Source: Isohypsibius dastychi (Eukaryota > Tardigrada > Eutardigrada > Parachela > Isohypsibiidae). From it: a stretch of DNA of 64,000 bases. This document shows positions 45,946 to 57,547 of this stretch, in pieces; positions within the stretch are counted from its first letter, which is position 1; each line of letters starts with the position of its first letter. The stretch spans positions 57,768 through 121,767 of the forward strand of contig JAQIWT010000001.1 in assembly GCA_034696485.1 (NCBI GenBank), read 5' to 3'. The position numbers were made by a program, and so were the translations under genes. The notes beneath the pieces were generated by a model that was given only the letters and a program-made list of their open reading frames with translations, searched no databases and had not been told where the DNA came from.

Positions 45946-48900
45946 ATGTCAGACAGTGAGATACAACCCGATGTCGACGACATGTTGGAGGCCGTGTTTT
46001 CACAAGGGAAAAGCTCCGATATGAAGGTGAGATATCTTCTGTTTTTTTGACGGGGATACAAGATCAGAAGTTGGAGGTTTTACAGAAAATGGCCTTGTTC
46101 CAGGTTCCCTTGCAGCCTGTTCTGTTTAGGGTTCTTTCGAAAGAGGCATGTCACCTGCCACGAACAGAGTCAAAAAGGTTATACAACCATACAGGGTTCT
46201 TTACTAGCGCATTCAAATTTTTCTGTTGTGTAACGTTTGATGACGAAAAGAATTGTATACTCCACTTTTTATTCAAAATTATTTTTGAATTATTTAACCG
46301 TTTATGAACGTATGATTGAGATGTTCGCATCACCTGGATGGCGTTTCGATTGAAATAACTTTATTTCTTCCTTTGCACCTGATCCACAACTGCACCGTTT
46401 GGTTTACTTTTAGATATTTCTGTGGGAGCCAGCAACCACTTGTTTCCTGACACGGCGAGATCGGCTTTGTTTTGTTCTATTTAGGTCGCGCAAACGGGGC
46501 TGACGAAGTCGCTTAATGTTCCATCGTTCTGAATAATATCTTGAACTTACCCGAGCTTTTTCAGGTGGTGCCAAATGTGACCAATTATATTCCACCACCA
46601 GTGTTCAAGTTGATTACAAACACATTTAATGTGGTATTTTGGTGTGCCTCCGCTGATCATGCATCCGTAAAATTTTTGAAGAAACTTAACTGTTTCGTAG
46701 GCTGTGGAAAGCGCGCTTGAGCGTGGAGATTGAGATCTTCGAATCTCCGGAATAGTTCTGCCTACCGTTAGCTTTTTGTCGCTCTTGCGACTGAGCGCTG
46801 GTAAAAACCACTGAAATCTCACTTCTCTGTTTTTCAGACCGAACGAAGCGCTACCTCGGAACCTCGAAACGGAAGTGAGAGCGATAAGCGCGAATTAACC
46901 AGGTATGTTCGATTTTATCTCAATCTTTTTCTGGTTGTTTCTAGGATGAGAGACTATGCACCACGCAGACACGTTCTGTTGAGAAAAAATTATACCATTT
47001 TCTGAGTTATTTCTGAGTTGCACATTATTTAGTTGAGCTGATGAAAATATGAGCTGATTGATTTTATTTTCAGGAAGAAGAGACGATCTAGTCGAAGTTC
47101 CAGCAAAAGTCGTTCTCCATCTCCTCCGCCGAAAACACGAACGAGAAGTCGAAGTCGTGACCGGAAGTCGAAAAGTCGTCGTGATTCGCGGGAAAAGAAG
47201 CGTTCTCGAAGTCGATCACGAGATCGCCGTCGTCGCCGAAATCGTTCTCGCAGCACCAGCCGATCCCCTTCTCGCTCGCGGTCTGGAAGCAGAGATAAGC
47301 GAGATCGTTCCAAGGATAGGCGTCGAAAAGCAAGCAGATCACCTGTTCGACGTCGAAGCCGGAGTCGATCCCCCCGAGGGAGACGTGATCGATATGATGA
47401 TGATCGTTTCCGGCGTGATCGCAGTCCCCCTTGGCGTGGACGAGGAGGTGGCGCACGGTAAGTTTTTTGAATATGTTTGTCCGAAATTATATTGTACGAT
47501 ACTTACTTTGGATTCAGGTTTAATGCCAACGGGACAAGAAAAAGGTTTCTATATATATATGCTCATTTGAAAACGGGGATTTTTGATTGAATTTTTTGGG
47601 CGGATAACTTCTGATTTCGTTGCTCTTCATTTCTGTTGTAACGAAATGTGTATGTTTCAGGTCACCACCGAATCGCGGGTATGGAAACGGAGCTGGAGGA
47701 GGATTTGGTTCATTTGGAGGCGGTCGTGGCGGCGGAAGAGGTCGTCAGTCAATTGAAAGAGCTCGTTCCGTCCGAAGTGAGTCTCCTGCATTGCCGCCGG
47801 AGGAGCGCGATCAGCGTACTGTTTTTGCCATGCAGCTGGCCCAGACCATCAACGCGAAGGATTTGGAGAAGTTCTTCTCATCTGTGGGGAAAGTTCGTGA
47901 TGTCCGGTTGATTGTTGATAGTAAGACCAGACGCTCGAAGGGAATTGCCTACATCGAATTTCGAGAGCTGGAAGCTGTTCCATTGGCGTTGGGGCTTCAT
48001 GGTCAAAAGCTGAAGAACTGCCCGATGAACATTCAACCGACTCATGCTGAGAAGAATCGAGCGGCTATGGCTGCTGCCGGTGCTGTGCAGAAAGGACCGA
48101 TGCGTCTCTATGTCGGATCGCTACATTTCAATATCACGGAAGACATGTTGAAAGACATCTTTGAACCTTTTGGAAAAGTAATTATATTTGAATTTGCTGT
48201 CAGGTGATTTCGGCGAGTCAGTTTCTTGAATTTTTGCAGATTGATAGCCTACAGCTGATGATGGACACGGAAACAAATCGTTCTCGAGGATATGCGTTTA
48301 TAACAGTAAGTGGTGACGCTCTTTGTATTTGCAAACTTGGCAGTCAAAAAGTTAGATTTCAACTCGGAATCCGTTTCAAAAAGTTCTTGAAACATTTTCA
48401 GTGATCATTATTATATTAATTATGAATTAATATAATAATTATGGTGATTTTGGTTTTTGAAAAACTTGAGGTTGATTTCAAAAATATAAAATAGCTTGGT
48501 TTTTTAGTTTCGAGATGCGCAGGATGCGAAACGGGCAATGGAACAGTTGAACGGATTTGAGTTGGCCGGAAGAGCGATGAAAATCGGACATGTTACAGAT
48601 CGTACTGATAGCACCGGTCAGGCTTTAGATAACGACGATAATGAGCGCATTGGTTTTGACCTCGGTCCAACGGGCCGTTTGCAGTTGATGGCTAAATTAG
48701 CAGAAGGAACTGGTATGAAAATTCCTCAGCCCGTTGTCCATACTCCAGCTCCGACGGTCCAAGCCCCCATCGCTACCCAGTGCTTCATGTTGTCCAACAT
48801 GTTTGATCCGGCATCGGAAACGGAACCTAACTGGGATCGCGAACTACGGCAGGAAATCATTGATGAGATCAGCCAGTATGGTGGAGTTGTTCATGTCGAA

Positions 48901-49169
48901 GTGGATAAAACGTCATCGGAAGGAATTGTTTATGTCAAGTCCATGTCCGTTTCCGCAGCTGCTTATGCTGTTCAGCATCTTCATGGAAGATATTTTGCTG
49001 GTAAGTGTCTTTTTTTGTCGGACATTGAGTTGAGAGTTTATATTTATTCTTATCAGGCAAAATGATTACGGCGAATTATATCCCGACGATGAATTATCAT
49101 CAGCTGTTCCCCGACTCTTTGAAAGCGATGCATCCATTGAAAATATCGTCGCAGCTTATCGAGGCTTAA
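45946..49169 (+). CDS. RBM39: RNA-binding splicing factor RBM39 (CAPERalpha)
   Basis: Seven exons, 45946-46026, 46838-46902, 47074-47457, 47661-48177, 48240-48305, 48508-49000, 49057-49169, give 572 aa (human 530). An N-terminal acidic stretch precedes a long RS domain (about residues 50-175, SR and RS dipeptides), then a Gly-rich linker. RRM1 starts near 229 (TVFAMQLAQTI, GIAYIEF), RRM2 near 324 (MRLYVGSLHFNI, SRGYAFITF), and a C-terminal U2AF-homology RRM has CFMLSNMFDPASE, GVVHVEVDK and the loop GRYFAGK. RBM39 works in 3' splice-site recognition with U2AF65. The first intron is 811 nt, much longer than usual here; intron 5 carries a perfect 15-bp inverted repeat. Confidence 0.95.
48407..48439 (+). 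repeat. perfect 15-bp inverted repeat in RBM39 intron 5
   Basis: ATTATTATATTAATT (48407-48421) and its exact reverse complement (48425-48439) flank a 3-nt ATG spacer. In RNA this would fold to an all A-U hairpin between the RRM2 exons. Confidence 0.85.
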
Positions 49170-49492
49170 CTTATGCTGGAATGTTGTTATTCAGTTGATT
49201 CGGGTTTTGTTTCTGATGCTTTTCATGATCACACTTCGTTTGATAAGCTGGTCCGAGGGAGCCCCATGTGTTTTACTGTTGTTCGATATCAGGGTTTTTT
49301 ATTGGTGACGTTATGGACACCAGTTCATTCTTGTAAAATTTGAAAAATGCTTAAGAAACGCTTTGGAAATTGGAAAATAAAACAAAAGAAGAGAAATCCA
49401 AAACCGGAAACACATATTGAAAAGCGGTAAAAAGCGATCATAAAAACAATGAACCCGGAAAAATGGCCGGAATGGAGCAGCATGAGCTGCGC

Positions 49493-52400
49493 TCATGGCA
49501 CTTCTTCCACGTAGCTCAATGGAAAATATCCAACCTGTAGTTCGGAGCATGAGAAACGTTATATGCAAATTTATTCTGCGGCGTGACAAACCTTGCCCCG
49601 ACAGCGGCCTTTCCACCAGCCACGCTGTTCACCGGCCCTGCTGATGATTTCCACTTCATCGCCAACTTGAATGGTCAGCATATTTGCCGACGTAGCTGAG
49701 AAATCGTAACGAGCAATCGAGCGAATAAAAACAACATCCTCAGGACCTACAAAAGCCATTAAACATTAACAAAAGCAGATAACGTAGAGATCAGTACACT
49801 ACCTTGACTTTCTTGCCGAAGAAGAGCTTTTTTATAAGGAGTCTTCAGATTGGTATTCATCCCCAAGAAAGAATTGTTCAGGCTGTTCTTTTCGTACCAA
49901 TAAATCAGATCAGGGATATTCCGGAAAACTTTCTGTGGCGCAAGATAAAATTCCTCTCCATCGGGTGAGCAGAAAATTTTAATGTGCCGTATTTTCTCGT
50001 CAAATCTAAAAAACGAACACAAACAAAATAATTCCACTCGATTCACATGGTTCAAGTACAGTTACTCTGAACTGGCAAATTCGAAAAGAGCCAACTCACT
50101 TTACACTGATCGCCTTATAAGCATCAGCTTTCGAACTGATCCGAACTAGAAAAGTGCCATTCGGGAATCTCTGGAGAATTTCTTCCGCCTTTTCCCGGTC
50201 CATTTGTCCAGCAAACCAGGGCGACCCAACCAATTCCTGATCCTCTTCTTTGTAAATAAACTGACCATTTGAAGATGGCGAAAACGGAGAGAAGGGAAAT
50301 GAGGTCTGCGGACTTCGGGGTGTCATGGTATTAGACCGGCTGGGAAAAGGCGGGTTCTCTTGATTATTTTGTTCGGCTAATGATCCAAGTCCGTTGGTAG
50401 CCAAAGAGTTACTCCGTGATAATCTTTCAGATACATTATCAACGCTTCCTTGAGATGTGAAATTGCCGAAAGACATTGCGCGAGGATGAGGCTGCGGCTT
50501 CGTTGTCGGCATGGCGGACTGCCCCGCTATAAAAACAAAAGATAAAACCACACCCAAAGCGCGATCGCTCGACGTCGATGTGAAATCAAGTAATTGTTCA
50601 GCAAAGAATTTTGTGAATTACAAAACTGCGATTATTTGTATATTACTGGAACTATTTCTCCAAAAATTTTATGATTTCGATAATCCACGAAAAATCGAAA
50701 CAAAATATCATAAAATAAAAACGCTGTCATTGCCGTTCGTTTGAGATTATGATGACAATTCATTTCTTGACTTTATATTCATACTAAAAATTTGAGAAAG
50801 TTTCGCTCGAGAACAAGTTAACAAACGAAACACCGACAGAGGTCTAAGTTTAAAAAGCTGCTTACCCGTGGAATGTCGATGACTACTGCTTCCGGATAAC
50901 GAAAGTCGAGAACGCGCCGGCACAGATGGTTTTCCGCAATCCTTAAAATGTGGTATACACTCCTTGTGAACGGCGCCTTGACAAATGGAACACTTGTATC
51001 CTTGGAAAAAAGATCCGCGTAGAAATTTCTGACAGACTGCGCAAAGAGTCGGCTTATCGAAACTTGAATATTCAATACGATGAGGTTCACACTGAGCGAG
51101 ACCGGGCGGATGCAGATTTTCTCTGTAAACAAAACATGAATGACGGTTACACCGGTGAACGAAAAGAGCGAATCACAAAGCGAGCAAACAAGCCGAACTA
51201 TTACTCACAAAGCGAGTTTAATGGCGCTGATCCATTTTTCTCGTAATTCATCTGTTTTCACAGCCATCGTGTAGGCCACACGTGTGTCCGTGTAGTTGTA
51301 GATATGCCACTGGTGACACCACTGAAACAAACAAATACCTCCATGGCTGAAGTGAAGCTATTAACTTCGTTGAGATGGGCGCTCAAACTAACGAGTCACC
51401 GAAATTCATGACAAAAATTTATTCAATTATTTTTTTTTGTTAAATTTGTTATTAATTATTTTATCAATTAACTGACACAAACGCAGAATAACTATATTTG
51501 TGCGGCGCAGAATATATTATAATACAACACAACTGAGTTCATTATTCCCGAAGTATTCCAACTAATCATCAGATGCCACTAACCTGACTGCGGACGGGTT
51601 TCTGTGGTTGAGTTTCATCGATCCTAAAGTTGTCCATTATTAAAGCGTTCTTATAAGAATACAAATTCTGTAAACCAAAGTTGTAAATATTTACACAATA
51701 CTGTTTCAAAAACACTACTCCAACTTGCCTTCACAGGTTTCACAATGAGAATCACACGGTCAAATACAAAAATATGTCTGCAAGATCAGATTTTGTGATT
51801 AGTGGAGCAGATGATGCTACCTACTACAACGTACCTTGTTTTTGGATCTCTAGCTTCATGCGGACGGAAACGCACTTGTCCATCAATCAGCAATCTTCCA
51901 TATTCCGTCAAGTGGGTGTTATTCGGCATGTTGTAGTCGCTAATACTAGATTCTATTTTCTTGATGGACTCAATCATTTCCGTATCCCGTTTGACTTCAT
52001 TGATATAAACCGCGATATCCAACATGATATCCAACGCAGATGCCAACGCTTCTTGATCTTCCGCCGGCGTTTTGGATGAATGCTTCTTCAATTCGCGAAG
52101 TAAGAGATGATATTTCAATATGCGCTGCATAGGGACCGAAAGAAGATCACGAAGCCGAAATCTGCCACCATTCGTTTCATTTTGAGCTCGCTAAAAATAT
52201 AACAAAATAATACAACAAAATAATACAACAAAACTTCCGAAAATATTTGCAGAATATTTTTCAAATATCCAAAAATAATTTAAACAATTCAATTTTTTTC
52301 AGAAATACTTAAAATATTCAAAGAAAACAATTGAATTAAACACCAACCTTGACTGCGTTGTCGACGATTTCATTTTTGGCACAAAGGTCATCCAGATGCC

Positions 52401-53524
52401 ACTGCGCTTTCTGCAGCGAAGAACAATATCGACCGTACTGCGTGAAATTCATCCTCCACTTGAAAAATGCTTCTTTAAGTTTCTTTCCAACGTGACTTTG
52501 GGAGAAGCATGCTTTCTTCAGATCAGCGTAAAATCCTTTGTGACAAGCCACGAGATCCTCAATGTTAACGAAGATCGCCAGTAAATCTTCAGCGCCCATC
52601 ACAGGTTTGATTTTCAGCATGAATTTAGTCACGATCATTTCGAGGGCTTCTGTATAATTCCGTTCCGTGTCATGGAGTTCTCGAATGCAATAATCACGCT
52701 TGTCTTTCGGTTCCGGTAGCTCCTGAACAAAAAAATACAAATTACAACTAAAATTCGATGGTGGTCCAACAAAAATATCCCTACTCGTTCCGGCAGTGTA
52801 GAGTAACACAAATCTTCATAAATATGAGCTTCTTGTTTTGAGGTATCCAGGTGCGGAGAGAACCCGTCAAAATCTGAAGAATTCTCATCGCTAGAAAAAT
52901 CGAGGTTAACTTTTCTGTCCGCAAAGAGATATCAAAGAAGCATACCCGACAACTTCATCCAGTTTCCGGTATCGTTCGACGTTATAATACTCAACAGTAT
53001 CTTTCGGTTCCGCCTTTGGGAAAGCTGGGAATCCTCGAGCTTTTACAGGCTGAGCTTTTGATAATTCAGATAATGTTTGTAACACCTGAACACAGAAACG
53101 TCTGGTAAAGCGGAGATTTTTTCCAGATTAATACGCTCACCTTCAAAAAATCGGTTAGCTCGCAAAGCATCTGGGGCTCAAAAAGCTGATCCGAGGTCAG
53201 TCCGAAATGCCTTTGACAAGTTTCCAAAAACAGTCCCACATTCTTCTGGCATAAGAACTGAAACAAGAACACTGATCCACATTCATGAAATTGGAATCCA
53301 GTTAAAAAACTCACCTCTGACATCTGCGGACGAAGATTGGCCTCTTTTAGATCGAGACATCCAGGTTTTAAAATATGTAGCAACTGACAAAGCACAGCTC
53401 CATCTTGAAGAGTTCTCGCAAAGTCAATAAGTTGCGCGTTTGGCCAAGTCACTCGATGCTCAGGTGGAAGAACTTGACAGCGAACTAGCCATTCAGCACA
53501 ATCCTTCCACAATATTTCGGCCAT
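49493..53524 (-). CDS. VAV: Vav-type Rho guanine nucleotide exchange factor
   Basis: Fourteen exons: 53524-53315, 53257-53141, 53085-52946, 52890-52785, 52722-52348, 52190-51835, 51777-51729, 51667-51584, 51321-51209, 51122-50866, 50526-50100, 50005-49803, 49746-49592, 49534-49493; 877 aa (human VAV1 845). Order: calponin homology (1-110), acidic region with IYEDL (about 180), DH (about 195-385), PH (about 400-515), C1 (about 525-575, HRIEYSSFDKPTLCAVC), Ser/Pro-rich linker, SH2 (about 706-800, GTFLVRIS) and one SH3 (about 820-877, ending GYFPLSYVEEVP). The N-terminal SH3 of vertebrate Vav is not seen. The intron after 51729 has a GC donor (GTGAAG|gcaagt). Vav activates Rac/Rho downstream of tyrosine kinases; the YEDL tyrosine is the autoinhibitory site in mammals. 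Confidence 0.95.
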
Positions 53525-53856
53525 TTTCAACAAAAGTACGAAATTCTGACGTCAAAATTCGATTCCCAAAGGAGAGGAGCGCCAGTCCTAATTCCGGATA
53601 ATCGAAGATCTCAAAATCTCCAGTCACAGCATGATCCACGATTTCTCGATATTTGTAAAATGTCAACCACCAAAGTCAACAAACAACATCTTCCGGAATT
53701 TAATCTATCGAAAGACTTTGATTCATCCAGCCAGAAAGAACAACAAACAAACAGATATCGGTCGAGTGAAGTTCATTCGCGATCGTGAAATTTCAAGCGA
53801 GGACGGTATGGTACAGTTACGTTACTTGCAATCAAAAATTTGATCCCGTATTTCGT

Positions 53857-53874
53857 ACCCCTTATTCAAGGGGT
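53857..53874. repeat. 7-bp inverted repeat, ACCCCTT-ATTC-AAGGGGT
   Basis: A perfect short hairpin in the gap between the Vav start codon (53524) and the MALSU1 stop codon (53990). It is symmetric, so it could form on either strand. Function is unknown; it may be chance. Confidence 0.5.
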
Positions 53875-53989
53875 TAGTTACAATTAGGATGATTAGACCA
53901 GTAGTCCGTGTTAAAAATTGTTAAAGAACCTTATGCAATTGCAATGCAAGAAAGCTCATAAAACGAGAAACATCAAGAAAAATGGAAGT

Positions 53990-55046
53990 CTACGTGGTCC
54001 GCTTCCGTGGCGCTTCGAGTCCTTCTACTATTCTGGAAGCCTTCTCTACGAATTCCAGGGTTTTGTCCTTTGGCTTCTGGCAATGACCATCGTGTTCCGG
54101 CCCCAGAGCCCATAAAGCTTCAATATCATATAGTTCACGAAGCTTCTTATCCATGAAGTGCACCACAATATTTCCTAAGCAGAAAGAATTTGTCAGAAGG
54201 GATAAAAATTACAAAACATCAACCGGAAGTTGTCACCGAAATCCAAAGATATCCATTCCGAATTCCAGGTGGATACCGAGTTGGTAAGAAAAGGATCTTT
54301 TTCGTGCTTTTTCGCTTTGTACTGCAAAAGCAAAACGGGGTTAGTCACATCATTCGTCTTTTGGAACACAGCAAGACTCCAAAACCATCGACCTGCAAAA
54401 AAGTCAACTTACGTATTTGGCGACAAACTGAGCCATCGAAGTTAAATGACGGGAAGATTTTCCAGAAACCAGAATCAAATAATCGGCATAAAGTAGTTCC
54501 GGTGGAATGGTCGTCACAAAAATATTCTCCGCATTTTCCATTCGAAAAACTTCAACAAGTTCGTGAATATCGAAGACACCCGTTTTCCCGCCTGAACAGA
54601 AAAAAGTAAAAATGGAAAGAAAGTTAGCAAAAATTCACTGACGTTCCAGAGATAATCCCTCGAATTCATCATAATTTTGCTCAGTCGCCGGAGCCTGAAC
54701 CTCTATCCACTGCAACTGCGCAGAATCAAGAACTTCTTCAGACTCGTCCTCAAAGAGTTTGAATTTTGATCGCATGCTTGGCGGTAGTTCTTTGAATTCA
54801 CCGATTCTGGATCGCATTTTGGGTTCGACTTTTGGTTTTCCGACGGACCAAGGCTCTTGTTCCACTCCAGCGGAATCTTGAGCCGACTATGTCGAATAAA
54901 TATAATGAAGTATGTAAATCAGAGCAATTCTGTGTGGTTCTACCTTCTCTTTCGGCATGTGTTTCCTGCTTCTTTGTTGAGGAAGTTGCGAAGCTGCAGT
55001 CCACTTTTTCGAAAGGTTTGCGGTAGAAGACAACTGCCGCACCATA
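53990..55046 (-). CDS. MALSU1: mitochondrial ribosome silencing factor MALSU1 (RsfS/DUF143)
   Basis: Exons 54876-54643, 54591-54413, 54321-54237 and 54174-53990 are in phase, preceded by an exon ending at 54944 whose start (about 55046) and the initiating ATG are not resolved. The RsfS domain reads VFDIHELVEVF, ENIFVTTIPPELLYADYLIL, VSGKSSRHLTSMAQFV, then WISLDFGNIVVHFM and LYDIEALWAL, matching human MALSU1. RsfS proteins bind uL14 of the large ribosomal subunit and keep subunits apart; MALSU1 acts in mitoribosome assembly. The upstream exon encodes a Lys/Ser/Thr-rich region, compatible with a transit peptide. A mitochondrial start remains inference. Confidence 0.85.
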
Positions 55047-55749
55047 CTACGAATAACCGCGCTCACCGAAATCTGGAAGACGAATTACAATAAACACTTG
55101 CACTCATCCAAAATCGCAAGCAAACTTGCCATTGTTGATTTTCGTATCGCGCTGCAGGAAGGCACCTCAAATGTCGTCAAAATGTGAAATACAGATTATG
55201 CATGAATTCTCGAATCATAGTTTTGTTCCTGAAAAGTGAAAATCCGATCCAAGCCAGCCAACCGAAGTCCAAAGATGTTTGTTTGTTGATGATTATCACT
55301 GGCGCTTGGACCACGAAGGAGAAGTGGGGTTGAACAGGGTGGGGTACGTTGATGTAAGGGGTCCCGCAAAAAATGTGATCCACCCCAGATATCAACCGTA
55401 TGCTGCCTGCATTAAACGAGGAAAAACAACTGAACGGTGCTCTCAAGAATGCCGAAAAAATTTAGGAGGCCGAAAATTTTCTAGGCAAAACATTCTTAAC
55501 TGGAGAGAATTTTGGCCAAAAAATGTAAATAACATGTAATGAGCTGAAATCTGGTTCGGAGGCGTACGATTGTTTCAGCACAAAGGATGCCGCTGCCGTA
55601 GCGTGGCAGCAGTAGCAAATACACAGTAGCCTATACCGCTGCCACGAATTCGAATTCTGGATTGTTGATATTTTTGTTGCGCGTACTCCCGAAAACAAAC
55701 ACCATCCTATCCTCCATCTGTCTTGCATTCGAACCGATCTATTCGAAAA
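55047..55749. other. intergenic between divergent MALSU1 and ERGIC1
   Basis: The start exon of MALSU1 probably lies in 55047-55130. Open frames at 55279 (plus) and 55462 (minus) have no domain or splice support. Confidence 0.4.
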
Positions 55750-57436
55750 ATGCCATTTGATCTCAGGAGGTGAGTGATTGACCATTTGATTCCATCACCG
55801 GATGTGCTTATCGCAGGATTCCGTTCTACTCAAAATTTCAATGCCGCGACAACCTGTTGTTTTTATGAAAATTGTGTTTGACTGTTTTTAACCGAATTAC
55901 GTACGATTTTTTCGAGCGAACTGAATTCCCGCGCCAAGCTTTGTCAATTGGAAACCTTTGTTCCACTACTGTTTACTTTTGTTATCTCATCAGTGCTGCT
56001 GTTACAGATTAGATATTTATCGCAAGGTTCCGAAAGATTTGACCCAACCGACATACACGGGAGCCATCATATCTGTTGCTTGTGTATTATTTATTATTTT
56101 TCTTCTGCTTTCGGAATTTTCATCTTTCATCGCACCGGAAATGTAAGCCAGCTTTCGTCTCATAGTTTTTTAATTCTGAATCATTTACAATCGCGGTTTT
56201 CAATGTCTCGTTTCAGTGGGAGCCAGCTATTTGTCGATGATCCCAACCGACATCATGACCGTATTCCAGTCAGGCTGAATATTTCGTTGCCGCATCTCAA
56301 GTGTGAAGGTATGGTTCTCTTCATCAGCCACGAAATTAACCGGGAAAACTGAATACTTTTTTGGCTCTAGTTGTCGGCTTGGATATCCAGGTGCGCTCAA
56401 GATATCAATAATCCAGTGCAGAAAATTTTATGACAGTGATATTTTAAGGATGATTTGGGACGACATGAGGTTGGCCACAATAAAGAAACGAATAAAGTGC
56501 CGATCGGAAACGGAGAAGGATGCCGGTTCGAAACTTCGTTTTCAATAAACAAGGTTTGAAACTGACTTCATAGAGGTTAGTTGGTTTCTTAACAAAGTTT
56601 CGTACCAGGTTCCAGGAAATTTCCATGTTTCAACGCATGCCGCTGGCATGCAGACCGACATTCCAAATTTTCAACATATCGTTCACCAACTTTATTTTGG
56701 GGATACACTGAGTGTACGAATATGCGGAGCAATTAGTGGGATTAGCAAAAGCTAAATTTTTGTTCGTTATTAGGGAAAATCGGTTCCCGGAAGTTACAAT
56801 CCTATAACCAGTGTGATGCATTCAAACGATGACCGTAAGATGTGGCCTTCTGCTTTTATTTTTTTTAAAGTTTATTCTGTTTTGTTATTTATTTCAGCTA
56901 CAAGTAACCATGAGTATGTCATCAAAATCGTGCCCACGATTTATGAAGACCTGAGTGGAAAGACCTTGGCAGCTTATCAGTATACTTATGCACACCGCAG
57001 GTATTAAATATCTTATGTGATCTTTTATTCTTTGTGGTGACCAGACAATTTTATTCAGCTACCCAACCTATGGTATCGGATAAACTTCATTTGCTTTATA
57101 ACATTTACTCACGGTTGCCGAATTTATAAAGGTCAAATGATGCCAGCAGTGTGGTTTAAGTATGATCTGACTCCGATCACTGTGCATTACACTGTAAGTG
57201 GATATTAATTTCCTAACGGAATTCTGAACTATATTCTTTGTTTAATCCAGGAAAAGAGGCCGCCGTTTTACACATTTCTTACAACGGTTTGTTGGATCTA
57301 CTCGATTAATATATTATCGCGTAATTATGGCCTGCTTCAGATTTGTGCAATTGTTGGAGGCACGTTCACGGTCGCCGGAATCTTGGATTCCTTAACGTTT
57401 TCCGCCAGCGAAATGATCCGGAAAAAGTTATCATAA
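55750..57436 (+). CDS. ERGIC1: ERGIC1 (ERGIC-32), ER-Golgi cycling membrane protein
   Basis: Twelve exons: 55750-55769, 56008-56142, 56217-56308, 56371-56390, 56449-56553, 56609-56713, 56774-56834, 56898-57000, 57059-57072, 57132-57193, 57251-57286, 57341-57436; 282 aa (human 290). The chain starts MPFDLRRLDIYRKVPKDLTQ, almost as in vertebrates. TM1 is about residues 25-47; TM2 near the C-terminus (ICAIVGGTFTVAGILDSL). The lumenal part has VRLNISLPHLKC, VGLDIQDDLGRHEVGH, VPGNFHVSTHA and YVIKIVPTIYED. Several exons are tiny (20, 20, 14 nt); the 14-nt exon is needed to keep frame into GQMMPAVWFKYDL. The protein cycles between ER and Golgi with ERGIC2/3 as a cargo-receptor complex. Convergent with the next gene, 111 bp apart. 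Confidence 0.94.
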
Positions 57437-57547
57437 CTTCTGCACAAAACAGGTTCAAAAATCGGCTGTTACGGCTCAATGTTGTTTGTTTTACCAGACT
57501 GATTTAAAATCTTCCATAATCTCGGTGTTTCGAAAAATGACATTATC

